This document shows positions 9,405 to 17,150 of a DNA stretch of 64,000 nucleotides, one piece after another. Each line of letters starts with the position of its first letter. Position 1 is the stretch's first letter. The stretch is taken from assembly GCF_001005315.1 (NCBI RefSeq), contig NZ_LBMG01000025.1, positions 1 to 64,000 on the forward strand, given 5' to 3'. The notes under the pieces are model-generated. The model did not search any database, had not been told where the DNA came from, and saw nothing but the letters and a program-made list of their open reading frames with translations. The stretch is from Kordia jejudonensis. Lineage in GTDB: Bacteria > Bacteroidota > Bacteroidia > Flavobacteriales > Flavobacteriaceae. Position numbers and translations under genes: made by a program.

Positions 9405-9758
9405 AGCAATACGGTTTACTTAAATATACAACTTTATTCCTAAAAACAGCCGTGTTCAGGTATCTCCCGATAAAGTTTTACCTTTTTGATTATGAAATAT
9501 GAGAGGAAAATAGTTGCTTTTTCTTGTTATTATTGTGTTAAATTGGTTATTATCTTTAAAAACTTTTTTTTATGTATATATTCTCAATAAGAAAAGAAAA
9601 CTACTAGAATTTATATTTTTAAATAGGTTTCGTAATTACTAAAATGCTAGAAATACATCAAAATGAGAAGGTAAACGTAACAGATTTTTTAGTTTATAAG
9701 TTCAATGTATGTTCGGTTTTCATTAGTACATTTTTAGTAACTTTCCCAAAAAAGATAT
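9405..9758. other. 354-bp divergent region between two AraC-type regulator genes
   Basis: No gene is convincingly present. TAACTTTC at 9737-9744 is a near match to the flavobacterial -7 box and would put transcription start a few bases before the TTG codon at 9759. A short frame of 45 codons (9644-9781) crosses that start and is considered spurious. Confidence 0.4.
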
Positions 9759-11477
9759 TTGAACCGTTTTTATCTACATAGCTATCACATCCTATTTTTG
9801 CTATTTTTTACCATTGTTTCATATTCGCAGAGCAATTCAACTTCATTTATTGACAAATACAACCAGTTATACTTAACAAATCCAGCGAATGCCATGTCGT
9901 TTTGTGATGAATTGATTCTTGCTAAAGAAGCTGAAAAAAGAACCTTTGGCTATGCAGGCAAAGCATATGTACATGCGTTACAATCAGATTTCGATTTGGC
10001 AGATGCTTCTTTTCAAAAAGCCATGCAACAATTAGAATTCGTTGCTAAAGAAAAAGCAGAAATTGAATGCTACATTTTGTATTTTCAAAGTTTACGGTAT
10101 TTGGAAAGTCAAGAATTAGAAACCGCCATACGTATTTTACACAAAGCCATAAATACCTGTACAGGAAGTTGTTCTCCGTTGTTAGAAATTAAATTACAAT
10201 CGGCATTGGGCAGACTTTATTCATTATCTGACAAGCTTTTTAAAGCCATTGAAATAAAAAAACTATGCTTACAAAAAATTAAAGAAGTGCCAACTTATTC
10301 AACTGATTATCAATTAAAAAAAGAATACCTAAGACAATTGGTTAGTTTGGCTTTTACATACAATAGTGTTCATATTTTTCATGTAGCGGAAGAAAACTAT
10401 AACGTATATATTGATTCAGCGCAACAATACACCACATTGGCTGAAAAGTATGCTGAAAAAAATCAAATTTCGAATTATAATGCCAATCTCATTATACTAA
10501 ATAGTGACATCAATTTTTATCGACATAACTATAAAGTTGCCAAAGAATATGCCGAAAAAGCGTTGGAATATTACCAAAACAGGAATCGTAAAAAAAGGAC
10601 TGCGCAACTTCTTTTTGTTATTGCCGAATGCAATTATCTCTTAAAAAACTGGGATCAAGCAGAAGCTACATTCGTAAAGCAAATAGAAAATAATACGTGG
10701 ACTGAGTATCAACTTTTAGATTTTGAAGCATTGTGCTACTATTATCTATTTAAAATTTATGAGCAAAAGCAACAACCTAAAAAAGCGCTCGAATACGCCA
10801 ATACGTATGCGCAGAAAATTGAAGCACATCTTAAAACAAAAAACGCATCCGATGTTTCTATCAAAGACATTGTAGCGCACAAAAAAAGAAAGGAAGAAAT
10901 AGATACCTATTTACAAGAGAATGCATCACAAAAAACACAAAAGTATGTGTATTTGTATTTACTTCTCGGTGCTGTTGCGATTTTGGGAACATTCATGGTT
11001 TACTTTTTTAGAGCGAAAAGAAATACGAAAAAAAATATTGGCTTGCTACATTCGAGAATCGTACAATTACAAGAAGATCTCAGCAAGCAAAACACAACAA
11101 AAGTTACACATTCGCTATCTGACGAAAATGCTTTTAAACTTATTGAAAAACTCAAAAAGTTAGAAAAAGAAGAGTTGTTTTTACAACCAAATTACACGTT
11201 GGCACTAGCTGCAAAAAAACTCAACACAAATTCTACTTACTTATCGCAAACTGTAAACAATTATTTGAATGTAACATTTGCCGAGTATAGTAATAAACTT
11301 AGAATTCACACCATTGTACAACGACTGAAAGAACAAAAGAATCTAAGAAATTATACCATAGAAGCTTTAGCTAAAGAAGCTGGTTATAAAAGTATTGGTT
11401 CTTTTAATACGAATTTTAAAAAACTTTTAAAAGTAACACCTTCACAATACCTAAAAGAATTAAAAAGAAACTATTAA
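9759..11477 (+). CDS. TPR-containing AraC-family transcriptional regulator
   Basis: A 572-residue membrane regulator with a signal peptide ending at SYSQ (about residue 24). A long periplasmic helical region with tetratricopeptide-like repeats follows (about 35-360; for example AKEYAEKALEYY and AEATFVKQIE). Then come one transmembrane helix (about 396-417), a short coiled linker and a C-terminal AraC double helix-turn-helix (about 470-570, with LALAAKKLNTNSTYLSQTVN and AKEAGYKSIGSFNTNFKKLL). The start used is TTG, because no ATG precedes the signal peptide in frame and the next ATG would delete it. Target genes are unknown; the gene stands alone. Confidence 0.82.
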   Translation: MNRFYLHSYHILFLLFFTIVSYSQSNSTSFIDKYNQLYLTNPANAMSFCDELILAKEAEKRTFGYAGKAYVHALQSDFDLADASFQKAMQQLEFVAKEKAEIECYILYFQSLRYLESQELETAIRILHKAINTCTGSCSPLLEIKLQSALGRLYSLSDKLFKAIEIKKLCLQKIKEVPTYSTDYQLKKEYLRQLVSLAFTYNSVHIFHVAEENYNVYIDSAQQYTTLAEKYAEKNQISNYNANLIILNSDINFYRHNYKVAKEYAEKALEYYQNRNRKKRTAQLLFVIAECNYLLKNWDQAEATFVKQIENNTWTEYQLLDFEALCYYYLFKIYEQKQQPKKALEYANTYAQKIEAHLKTKNASDVSIKDIVAHKKRKEEIDTYLQENASQKTQKYVYLYLLLGAVAILGTFMVYFFRAKRNTKKNIGLLHSRIVQLQEDLSKQNTTKVTHSLSDENAFKLIEKLKKLEKEELFLQPNYTLALAAKKLNTNSTYLSQTVNNYLNVTFAEYSNKLRIHTIVQRLKEQKNLRNYTIEALAKEAGYKSIGSFNTNFKKLLKVTPSQYLKELKRNY

Positions 11478-11859
11478 CGATCATTTTTATAGACTGTCAA
11501 TACTTCTAGATTTCAGTATATTGAAAACTAGATTAACGCATTTAAAATCAGTTACTTACTTCTTATTTAACTATAATCAATTTTATAAAATTGACAACAC
11601 TTCAATTGTTTTGATGCATAAAACTCAGTTACATTTGATTCATGAATTTTAGTCATGAGCTCATCAACAACTATTTTTAACATTGAACTCGTTTAAACTT
11701 TTCGGATTTAGGCGAAAATTAGCAGTTTTAAGTTCTGTTGACAGCTTTTTAGAGTTTCATAGCAGCGCTACGGAACGAAAAAAAGGTAAAAACAGGACAG
11801 AAAAGAGCAATTTTTTAGCAAATTAAAAAAGTTTAAACGAGTTCTATAAAACAAGTAAT
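11478..11859. other. 382-bp intergenic region holding a large inverted repeat
   Basis: Lies between the TPR/AraC regulator and the RiPP precursor at 11860. Its right half is the inverted-repeat element 11685-11844, which ends 15 bp before the precursor ATG. The left half (11478-11684) shows no gene or RNA. Confidence 0.6.
11685..11844. repeat. MITE/REP-like 160-bp element with 18-bp perfect inverted ends
   Basis: GAACTCGTTTAAACTTTT (11685-11702) is the exact reverse complement of AAAAGTTTAAACGAGTTC (11827-11844). The interior is non-coding and AT-rich, with partial further self-complementarity (TTAGC...GCTAA-like stretches and the AGCGCT palindrome near 11765). It abuts the RiPP precursor start, so it could affect that gene's expression. 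Mobility is inferred from structure only. Confidence 0.75.
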
Positions 11860-12036
11860 ATGAAAAAAAAGAATTTAAAAAGTTTACAACTTAACAAGAA
11901 ATCAATTTCAGAATTGGGAACTGAAAAGCTTCAAGGTGGCACAAACGCACCACTAGATGTACACGAGACGAATTGCGATTGCGATGATTTTACCTGTTGG
12001 AAAACATGTCATTGGTGCACGCGAGGTTGCTCATGA
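11860..12036 (+). CDS. Cys-rich RiPP (class I lanthipeptide-like) precursor peptide
   Basis: A 58-residue peptide. The leader MKKKNLKSLQLNKKSISEL ends in a GG at 26-27 and is followed by a core with six cysteines (C39, C41, C46, C50, C53, C57). The leader pattern (KK..L..L.L.KK.IS.L...GG) is that of Bacteroidota natural-product and lanthipeptide-type precursors. The core contains HETNC, which recurs in the precursor at 35679. No modification or export genes are adjacent, so maturation would have to occur in trans. A terminator hairpin lies 30 bp downstream. The core ends Gly-Cys-Ser. The mature structure and activity cannot be predicted. Confidence 0.75.
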   Translation: MKKKNLKSLQLNKKSISELGTEKLQGGTNAPLDVHETNCDCDDFTCWKTCHWCTRGCS

Positions 12037-12065
12037 AACTGTGTAGTGAGAACAATAGAAATAAC

Positions 12066-12093
12066 AAAGCGAACTGTAAAAAGTTCGCTTTTT
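12066..12093 (+). terminator. Terminator downstream of the Cys-rich precursor
   Basis: AAGCGAAC (12067-12074) pairs with GTTCGCTT (12083-12090) and is followed by TTTAT. The hairpin lies between the convergent precursor and AbiH genes and touches the AbiH stop codon. Confidence 0.7.
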
Positions 12094-13186
12094 ATATGCT
12101 TTTTTCTAATTGCACTTGCGGTGTTGGTATTGATTTTTCAAAAGGAACAATCTTGGTTCGCATACTCGCTTTGTCGTTAAAATGACGCGATATTTCATAC
12201 ACGGTGTTCGTGTAGCCTTTTATGCCATTGTGATAGAATATTTTAATCGATTTGCAATGGTCGTGTTCAAAAACATGGTTCAATAAAGTACGATCAGAAA
12301 GTCCGCAGGAATGCCCAATAATGTAAATTTCATAACCTTCTACACTTCCATCTAAGAAACGAATTAAATCTTGATAATTCGATGTTTTTAGGTATTGAAA
12401 CGATTTGATATGTTCAAAATAAGCATTGTTGTTTAACTCTTCAATTTCCTGATAACTCTTGTCCATTTCGTCTCCAAAACCAAAAATGATAGGATTTTCA
12501 GCACTTTCCAATTCTCCATGAATATAATTCACTTCATGATCTCTTAAATGATGAATGACTTCAGGTTCTATTAAATAATCTTCTAGTAAAGTTGTGTAAT
12601 TAAAATTTAAGAAAAGTGTTTTTTCAGGATACGCATTGGGTACAGAAAATGCGCTCGTTTCTGGAATGTCCTTTTTTTTAGTTAGAAAAATATTTAGAAA
12701 CTCTTTACTTGGTTTGAAATAGTATGTTTCTTCTACTTCTTTCTTTAAATACGATTCTAAAATTGACTTTAAGGTTTCAAAGTCTTTGTTGAGTTGTGCT
12801 ATTTTATGTGAATTCGGACTTCGATAGCATATTTTTAACAAGCGATAATATTCAGATTCAATATCTACCCAATTGTTTTTATCAAGATTATTTAGTAGAC
12901 CACTTAAAAAATTACTTTTAATATTGTATGTAACAATTTTATTATTAGAATACAAATGTTTTAATAATTCATTAATATTAGTAGCATCATCAATTCCTTT
13001 TCCCCAAGCGTGTTCGCTTTTAGAGTCAAATCTATAAATATATTCCCTTTTGACATATATTAATCCTGACGCATCATGCTTTTTCTTAAAAACATCCTTT
13101 AAATACTGCAACATAAAATCTTCATAACGCGTTGGCAAACCGTGCGCTAAGTCAAATCCGTTTCCAAGAAGTACGAGTCTGTTCAT
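12092..13186 (-). CDS. AbiH-family abortive infection protein
   Basis: A 364-residue cytoplasmic protein beginning MNRLVLLGNGFDLAHGLPT, the N-terminal signature of the AbiH family; the original lactococcal AbiH blocks phage multiplication. Later landmarks are TLFLNFNYTTLLEDYL, NYIHGELESAENPIIFGFGDE and IYIIGHSCGLSDRTLL, all of which fit AbiH. The frame stays open to 13240, but the conserved motif should sit at the very N-terminus, so the ATG at 13184-13186 is preferred. The mechanism of the family is poorly known. It lies between a RiPP precursor and repeat debris, an accessory setting consistent with a mobile defence gene. Confidence 0.85.
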   Translation of the reverse strand: MNRLVLLGNGFDLAHGLPTRYEDFMLQYLKDVFKKKHDASGLIYVKREYIYRFDSKSEHAWGKGIDDATNINELLKHLYSNNKIVTYNIKSNFLSGLLNNLDKNNWVDIESEYYRLLKICYRSPNSHKIAQLNKDFETLKSILESYLKKEVEETYYFKPSKEFLNIFLTKKKDIPETSAFSVPNAYPEKTLFLNFNYTTLLEDYLIEPEVIHHLRDHEVNYIHGELESAENPIIFGFGDEMDKSYQEIEELNNNAYFEHIKSFQYLKTSNYQDLIRFLDGSVEGYEIYIIGHSCGLSDRTLLNHVFEHDHCKSIKIFYHNGIKGYTNTVYEISRHFNDKASMRTKIVPFEKSIPTPQVQLEKSI

Positions 13187-13234
13187 GTAAATGTGTGCTT
13201 TTTTTAACCATAAAAAGTTGTTAGTCAAAAATTT

Positions 13235-13345
13235 CGTCATGAATCAAGTTCAGAATGACGCATTCTAAAACTTTTAATCATTGTTCATTTCGAGCGCAGT
13301 CGAGAACTACTAAACTCTAACTATCAAAGCATTTCGACTGCGCTC
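13235..13345. repeat. Two nested dispersed-repeat fragments
   Basis: CGTCAT (13235-13240) and ATGACG (13255-13260) bracket a fragment whose 13250-13276 part matches the element at 2371-2397 with three mismatches in 27 bases. Next to it, GAGCGCAGTCGA (13292-13303) and TCGACTGCGCTC (13334-13345) form a perfect 12-bp inverted repeat. Both look like degraded copies of small dispersed flavobacterial repeats. Confidence 0.65.
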
Positions 13346-13403
13346 AATGTGACAACTGTTATAATTGTAGTTTTTCAGAATTTTTATCTAAAAATAAATA
13401 CCT

Positions 13404-14795
13404 CTATCCTTTTATCTTCTTCGATGTTACGGTTCCGTATTTGTCAAATAAATATACCAAAGAAGTCATCGTAGCTGCGCCCAATTCCAATTCACGCTTG
13501 TTAACCGCATCAAACGTATCATTGGAAGCATGATGATGATCAAAATAACGTTGCGAATCTGGTCGTAAACCAGCCAATACAATTTGATCGTCTTTTAACG
13601 GACCAATGTCTGCGCCACTTCCGCCTTTTTCAAAATAGTGAATCAAATACGGCTTGAATAATGCTTTCCAGCTTTCCACTTGTGCAAAGTTTTCATCCGA
13701 ACAGTCAAATGAAAATCCTCTCGGTGTAAATCCGCCTGCGTCACTTTCCAACGCAAATACATGCTTTTCGCCTTTCTTTTTGGCTACTTCGGCATATTTT
13801 CGTCCACCACGCAATCCGTTTTCTTCATTCATAAACAAAACAACTCTGATGGTACGTTTTGGTTTATATCCTGTTTCTTTCATCAAACGCAATACTTCCA
13901 TGCTTTGTACTACGCCAGCGCCATCATCGTGCGAACCGTCTCCTAAATCCCACGAATCTAAATGTCCGCCAACAATAATGATTTCATTTGGAAATTCGCT
14001 TCCCGTAATTTCTCCAATAACATTATGTGATTTTACATCGTCAAATTGTTTGCAATGCATTGTAAATGCAAATTTTGTACTTGGATCTTTTTGTAATTGT
14101 TTGCTCAATTGCTCCGCAGCATTGGTACTAATTGCCGCCGCAGGAATTCTGTCTTTTACCGCAACATCTTCATATCCCATGCTTCCTGTATGTGGATAAT
14201 CGTCCATACGCAAATTCATAGAACGTACAATAACACCAACAGCGCCATATTTTAAGGCTTCTTTTGCGCCAGAATAACGTTGATCTACACAACCGCCGTA
14301 CGCTTCAAATGTACTGATCAAGTCCGCTTGCATCGGTCGGTTGTAAAAAACAATTTTCCCTTGAATTTTATCTTTTCCTAACTTTTCTAAATCGTCCAAT
14401 CCTTGTACTTCGATCACGTTTGCTTCAATGCCACCTTCTTTAGTTGCCACAGAACCGCCCAAAGCACAAATAGGAACTTCTACTTTTTCACTATTTATTA
14501 CAATGTATCCTTCTTCCGCGTCGCCACGTTCCCACTTTGGCACCATGACTTCTTGTAACCAAACTTTATCCAAGCCTAATTTTTCAAGTTCTGCTTTTGT
14601 GTATTGTACAGCTTTTGCAGCGTTTTTTGAACCTGACAATCTTCCGCCAATTTCATTAGATAAATGATCGAGCCATACATAGCTTTTTCCATTTACTAAA
14701 GAAGTGGAGTATACACTTTTGAGTTGTTTTTCATCTGCATTTTGTGCAAAACTAATGGCACAAGCTAACAGAAATAACATGGTAAGTTTCTTCAT
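13404..14795 (-). CDS. M28 family zinc peptidase with PA domain
   Basis: A 463-residue secreted aminopeptidase or carboxypeptidase of family M28. It has a signal peptide (cleavage after about AISFAQ, residue 18), a protease-associated insert (about 120-250) and a catalytic domain (about 255-450). The di-zinc site is complete: H278 and D280 in GGHLDSW, D290/D291 in HDDGAG, catalytic E324/E325 in MNEENG, D352 in ESDAGG and H422 in HHHASNDT. It starts 17 bp after the PPK2 stop and is probably co-transcribed with it. The likely role is degradation of extracellular or periplasmic peptides. Confidence 0.92.
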   Translation of the reverse strand: MKKLTMLFLLACAISFAQNADEKQLKSVYSTSLVNGKSYVWLDHLSNEIGGRLSGSKNAAKAVQYTKAELEKLGLDKVWLQEVMVPKWERGDAEEGYIVINSEKVEVPICALGGSVATKEGGIEANVIEVQGLDDLEKLGKDKIQGKIVFYNRPMQADLISTFEAYGGCVDQRYSGAKEALKYGAVGVIVRSMNLRMDDYPHTGSMGYEDVAVKDRIPAAAISTNAAEQLSKQLQKDPSTKFAFTMHCKQFDDVKSHNVIGEITGSEFPNEIIIVGGHLDSWDLGDGSHDDGAGVVQSMEVLRLMKETGYKPKRTIRVVLFMNEENGLRGGRKYAEVAKKKGEKHVFALESDAGGFTPRGFSFDCSDENFAQVESWKALFKPYLIHYFEKGGSGADIGPLKDDQIVLAGLRPDSQRYFDHHHASNDTFDAVNKRELELGAATMTSLVYLFDKYGTVTSKKIKG

Positions 14796-14812
14796 TTTAA
14801 GTAATATTAGGT

Positions 14813-15691
14813 TTATTCAGATTCAAGTTGTTGTTTGTACAATTCAAGATTTGCTTTGATATCATCGTCCAATTCAGGTTCTTCAATGTCTGAATATTCT
14901 TTTAACGTATCATAAATTATTTTTGCTACGATGTAACGCGCCGTTGGCTTGTCGTCCGCAGGAATGGTAAACCAAGGTGCATGTGGCTTGCTGGTTTTGT
15001 TGACTGCATCTTCGTAACATTCTTGGTATTTGTCCCAAAGTTTGCGCTCTTTTAGATCGCCTGGTGAAAATTTCCAGTTTTTTTCTTTGAGTTCTAAACG
15101 ACGTAACAAACGATTTTTTTGTTCCTCCTTGGAGAGATTTAAGAAAAATTTGAAAATAATCGTTCCATTGTCAGCAATGTGCTTTTCAAAGTTGTTGATT
15201 TGCTCAAAACGTTTTGCCCAAAATTCATCATTTATATCATCTACACTTTCGATACCAGGAATATTTTCTCCCATAATATAATAAGGATGTACACGTGTCA
15301 CTAATACATTTTCGTAATGTGTTCTGTTGAAAATAGAAAATTTCCCTCTAGCGGGCAATGCGATATAATGTCTCCACAAATAATCGTGTTTGCGTTCTAA
15401 TTCGGTAGGAACTTTGAAACTATGCACCACAATTCCGCGTGTATTGAAGTCTTTAAAAACTTCACGAATCAAACTATCTTTTCCCGCAGTATCCATTCCT
15501 TGCAAACAAATCAACACCGCATATTTTCCGTGTGCGTACAAGGTATCTTGCAGTTTCCCTAAATCTTCACGAACGTCTTCTAGTTCTTTTTTGATTTCTT
15601 TTTTAGATGCTCCAAGATCAAATTTGGTGCTTGTTTCACTAAGTTTTATAGGTTTTGTGACTTTAAACGTATTTGTGTCAAAATGCTCCAT
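14813..15691 (-). CDS. PPK2 family polyphosphate kinase (polyphosphate:nucleotide phosphotransferase)
   Basis: A 292-residue cytoplasmic enzyme that transfers phosphate between polyphosphate and nucleotides. Walker A is GMDTAGKD (65-72); the lid and Walker B region includes FSIFNRTHYE (118-127) and RYIVAKIIYDTL near the end. The length and the N-terminal KPIKLSET...FDLGASKKE segment fit the single-domain PPK2 subgroup that usually phosphorylates AMP and/or ADP. Substrate preference cannot be read with confidence. It is first in a likely two-gene unit with the M28 peptidase. Confidence 0.88.
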   Translation of the reverse strand: MEHFDTNTFKVTKPIKLSETSTKFDLGASKKEIKKELEDVREDLGKLQDTLYAHGKYAVLICLQGMDTAGKDSLIREVFKDFNTRGIVVHSFKVPTELERKHDYLWRHYIALPARGKFSIFNRTHYENVLVTRVHPYYIMGENIPGIESVDDINDEFWAKRFEQINNFEKHIADNGTIIFKFFLNLSKEEQKNRLLRRLELKEKNWKFSPGDLKERKLWDKYQECYEDAVNKTSKPHAPWFTIPADDKPTARYIVAKIIYDTLKEYSDIEEPELDDDIKANLELYKQQLESE

Positions 15692-15780
15692 GCGTTACTA
15701 TTTTTCTTTGAAGGCTAAATATACGGATTGTCGCTCACTTTTTTTGTAGTTTAGCCGCTTCAAATTATGAGTATTGCATT

Positions 15781-16992
15781 ATGAAGTGTAAAAAGTTATT
15801 TTTTATAGTATGTATGTGTTTGAATTTCATTGGTTTTGCACAAAACGACCAAGATTCGATTCCTGCATTTACTAAAAATGGAATTTCAAAACCAAGTATT
15901 GTTTCTACCAATCCATTTGGAATTTTTATTTCCCGTTTGAACCATAATTTTAAATTGAAAGCTGCGCGACGTACAACCTTGAGTATTAATTTAGAAAGTG
16001 GAAATGTTTGGGGACCGAATGTAAAAACCTTTATTCCTACTGATGAAGCGTTGCGCGAACAAATGCGAGGAATTCCTTGGTTTAGCCGTCAATCGTTTGT
16101 AAACGAAGAACAAATTGATGCCGAAATGTATGAAATTGAAACCGACGGAGTTATTAAAGGTTTGCGTGTTGATTTGACAGTTCCGACCGCAAAGAATCAA
16201 GAATTGGTTGTTGGATTGAGAGCTTTTATGCTAACGAATGGAAAGTTTCCATTTTCAACCTTTACCAATGATTCTTTTATTGAGTTTTTTCATGATAATA
16301 TTGCTGGTGGAAGCGATCCGTTTGACCGAAAAGTGTTTGGTTTGGACAAAGCAAGTATTAAATATACAGATAGAAACGGACGTCGTTTGAATGCTGGAAA
16401 TGGCGATTTTTTAACCGCTGGAATTGAAACGCATTATTATTATTATCCAGAATTTTTAAATGATAAGAAGGTTTTCTTAAATTTTGGAGCGCATTTAGGC
16501 ACAAATCTTTCCAAGTATAATATGTCTATGGATGTTGGATTGTCTGCCGCTGGTGTAAAACAATTTGATATTAATGATCGTAATTTTGTATTGTTTGGTT
16601 TAGGAACGAATGTACTTCGTAAAAATGCTGTTGATTTACAAAACGACAATCTCGATTTTGGAACGAATGATTTTATCGGAAGTTTGGAAACAACTGTTGA
16701 ATATACCTTTTTATCGAAGGGAAAAACGTTCCATTCTTTTGGTTTGAGTTTTTATGTTCAGACAAGTTTACACAAAAAAGCGGAAGATGAGTATAATATT
16801 TATATCCGAGATGATGAAGCGTTTAATTCTTGGGGACATGGAACGCGTCATTTGTATAAGAATAATAATTATTGGACGTTGCTATACACATTTACACGAA
16901 AGGTTTCGACTTCTTTTTATATTCAACAAGATTTTACCGTAAATAACAATCCTGATTTACAAACAGGAATTAGTGTGAAGTTTGGAATTTAG
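15781..16992 (+). CDS. Predicted outer-membrane beta-barrel protein, unknown function
   Basis: A 403-residue protein with a signal peptide ending at GFAQ (about residue 21). The body has many alternating hydrophobic and aromatic strands (for example FLNFGAHLGTNL, NYWTLLYTFTRKVSTSFYIQQDF) and a C-terminal strand ending GISVKFGI, as in outer-membrane barrels. I do not recognise a named family. It stands alone, divergent from the PPK2 gene, with no operon partner to suggest a role. Confidence 0.65.
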   Translation: MKCKKLFFIVCMCLNFIGFAQNDQDSIPAFTKNGISKPSIVSTNPFGIFISRLNHNFKLKAARRTTLSINLESGNVWGPNVKTFIPTDEALREQMRGIPWFSRQSFVNEEQIDAEMYEIETDGVIKGLRVDLTVPTAKNQELVVGLRAFMLTNGKFPFSTFTNDSFIEFFHDNIAGGSDPFDRKVFGLDKASIKYTDRNGRRLNAGNGDFLTAGIETHYYYYPEFLNDKKVFLNFGAHLGTNLSKYNMSMDVGLSAAGVKQFDINDRNFVLFGLGTNVLRKNAVDLQNDNLDFGTNDFIGSLETTVEYTFLSKGKTFHSFGLSFYVQTSLHKKAEDEYNIYIRDDEAFNSWGHGTRHLYKNNNYWTLLYTFTRKVSTSFYIQQDFTVNNNPDLQTGISVKFGI

Positions 16993-17072
16993 ACGATTTG
17001 ATTGCTTCGCTTTTAGATGTTGGACCGCTTTGCCATTAGATCTGTTTTTCTAATGATAAATTTCAATTCTTC

Positions 17073-17112
17073 AATCTTTTAATCTTTTAATCTTTCAATC
17101 TTTCAATCTTTT
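17073..17112. repeat. Five copies of an 8-bp AATCTTTY repeat
   Basis: Tandem octamers (AATCTTTT, AATCTTTT, AATCTTTC, AATCTTTC, AATCTTTT) about 80 bp past the stop of the outer-membrane protein gene. Confidence 0.9.
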
Positions 17113-17114
17113 TA

Positions 17115-17140
17115 TAAAAAAAACCAACTCATAAAGTTGG
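17115..17140 (-). terminator. Terminator after the sigma-54 regulator gene
   Basis: CCAACT (17124-17129) pairs with AGTTGG (17135-17140). On the minus strand the hairpin is followed by about eight T, just beyond the regulator stop codon at 17151. Confidence 0.75.
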
Positions 17141-17150
17141 CTCTTGTGTT

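Noticed and set aside
9644-9781. 45-codon small open frame before the TPR/AraC regulator
   Set aside because: It overlaps the likely promoter and the start of the regulator, has no ribosome-site or family support, and could arise by chance in AT-rich DNA.
13187-13240. N-terminal extension of the AbiH protein
   Set aside because: The frame is open, but the family signature MNRLVLLGNGFDLA should be at the N-terminus, and the extension runs into repeat DNA.
13654-14199. 181-codon open frame on the plus strand
   Set aside because: It lies fully inside and antisense to the M28 peptidase gene, whose zinc motifs are intact. The translated product shows no family features.
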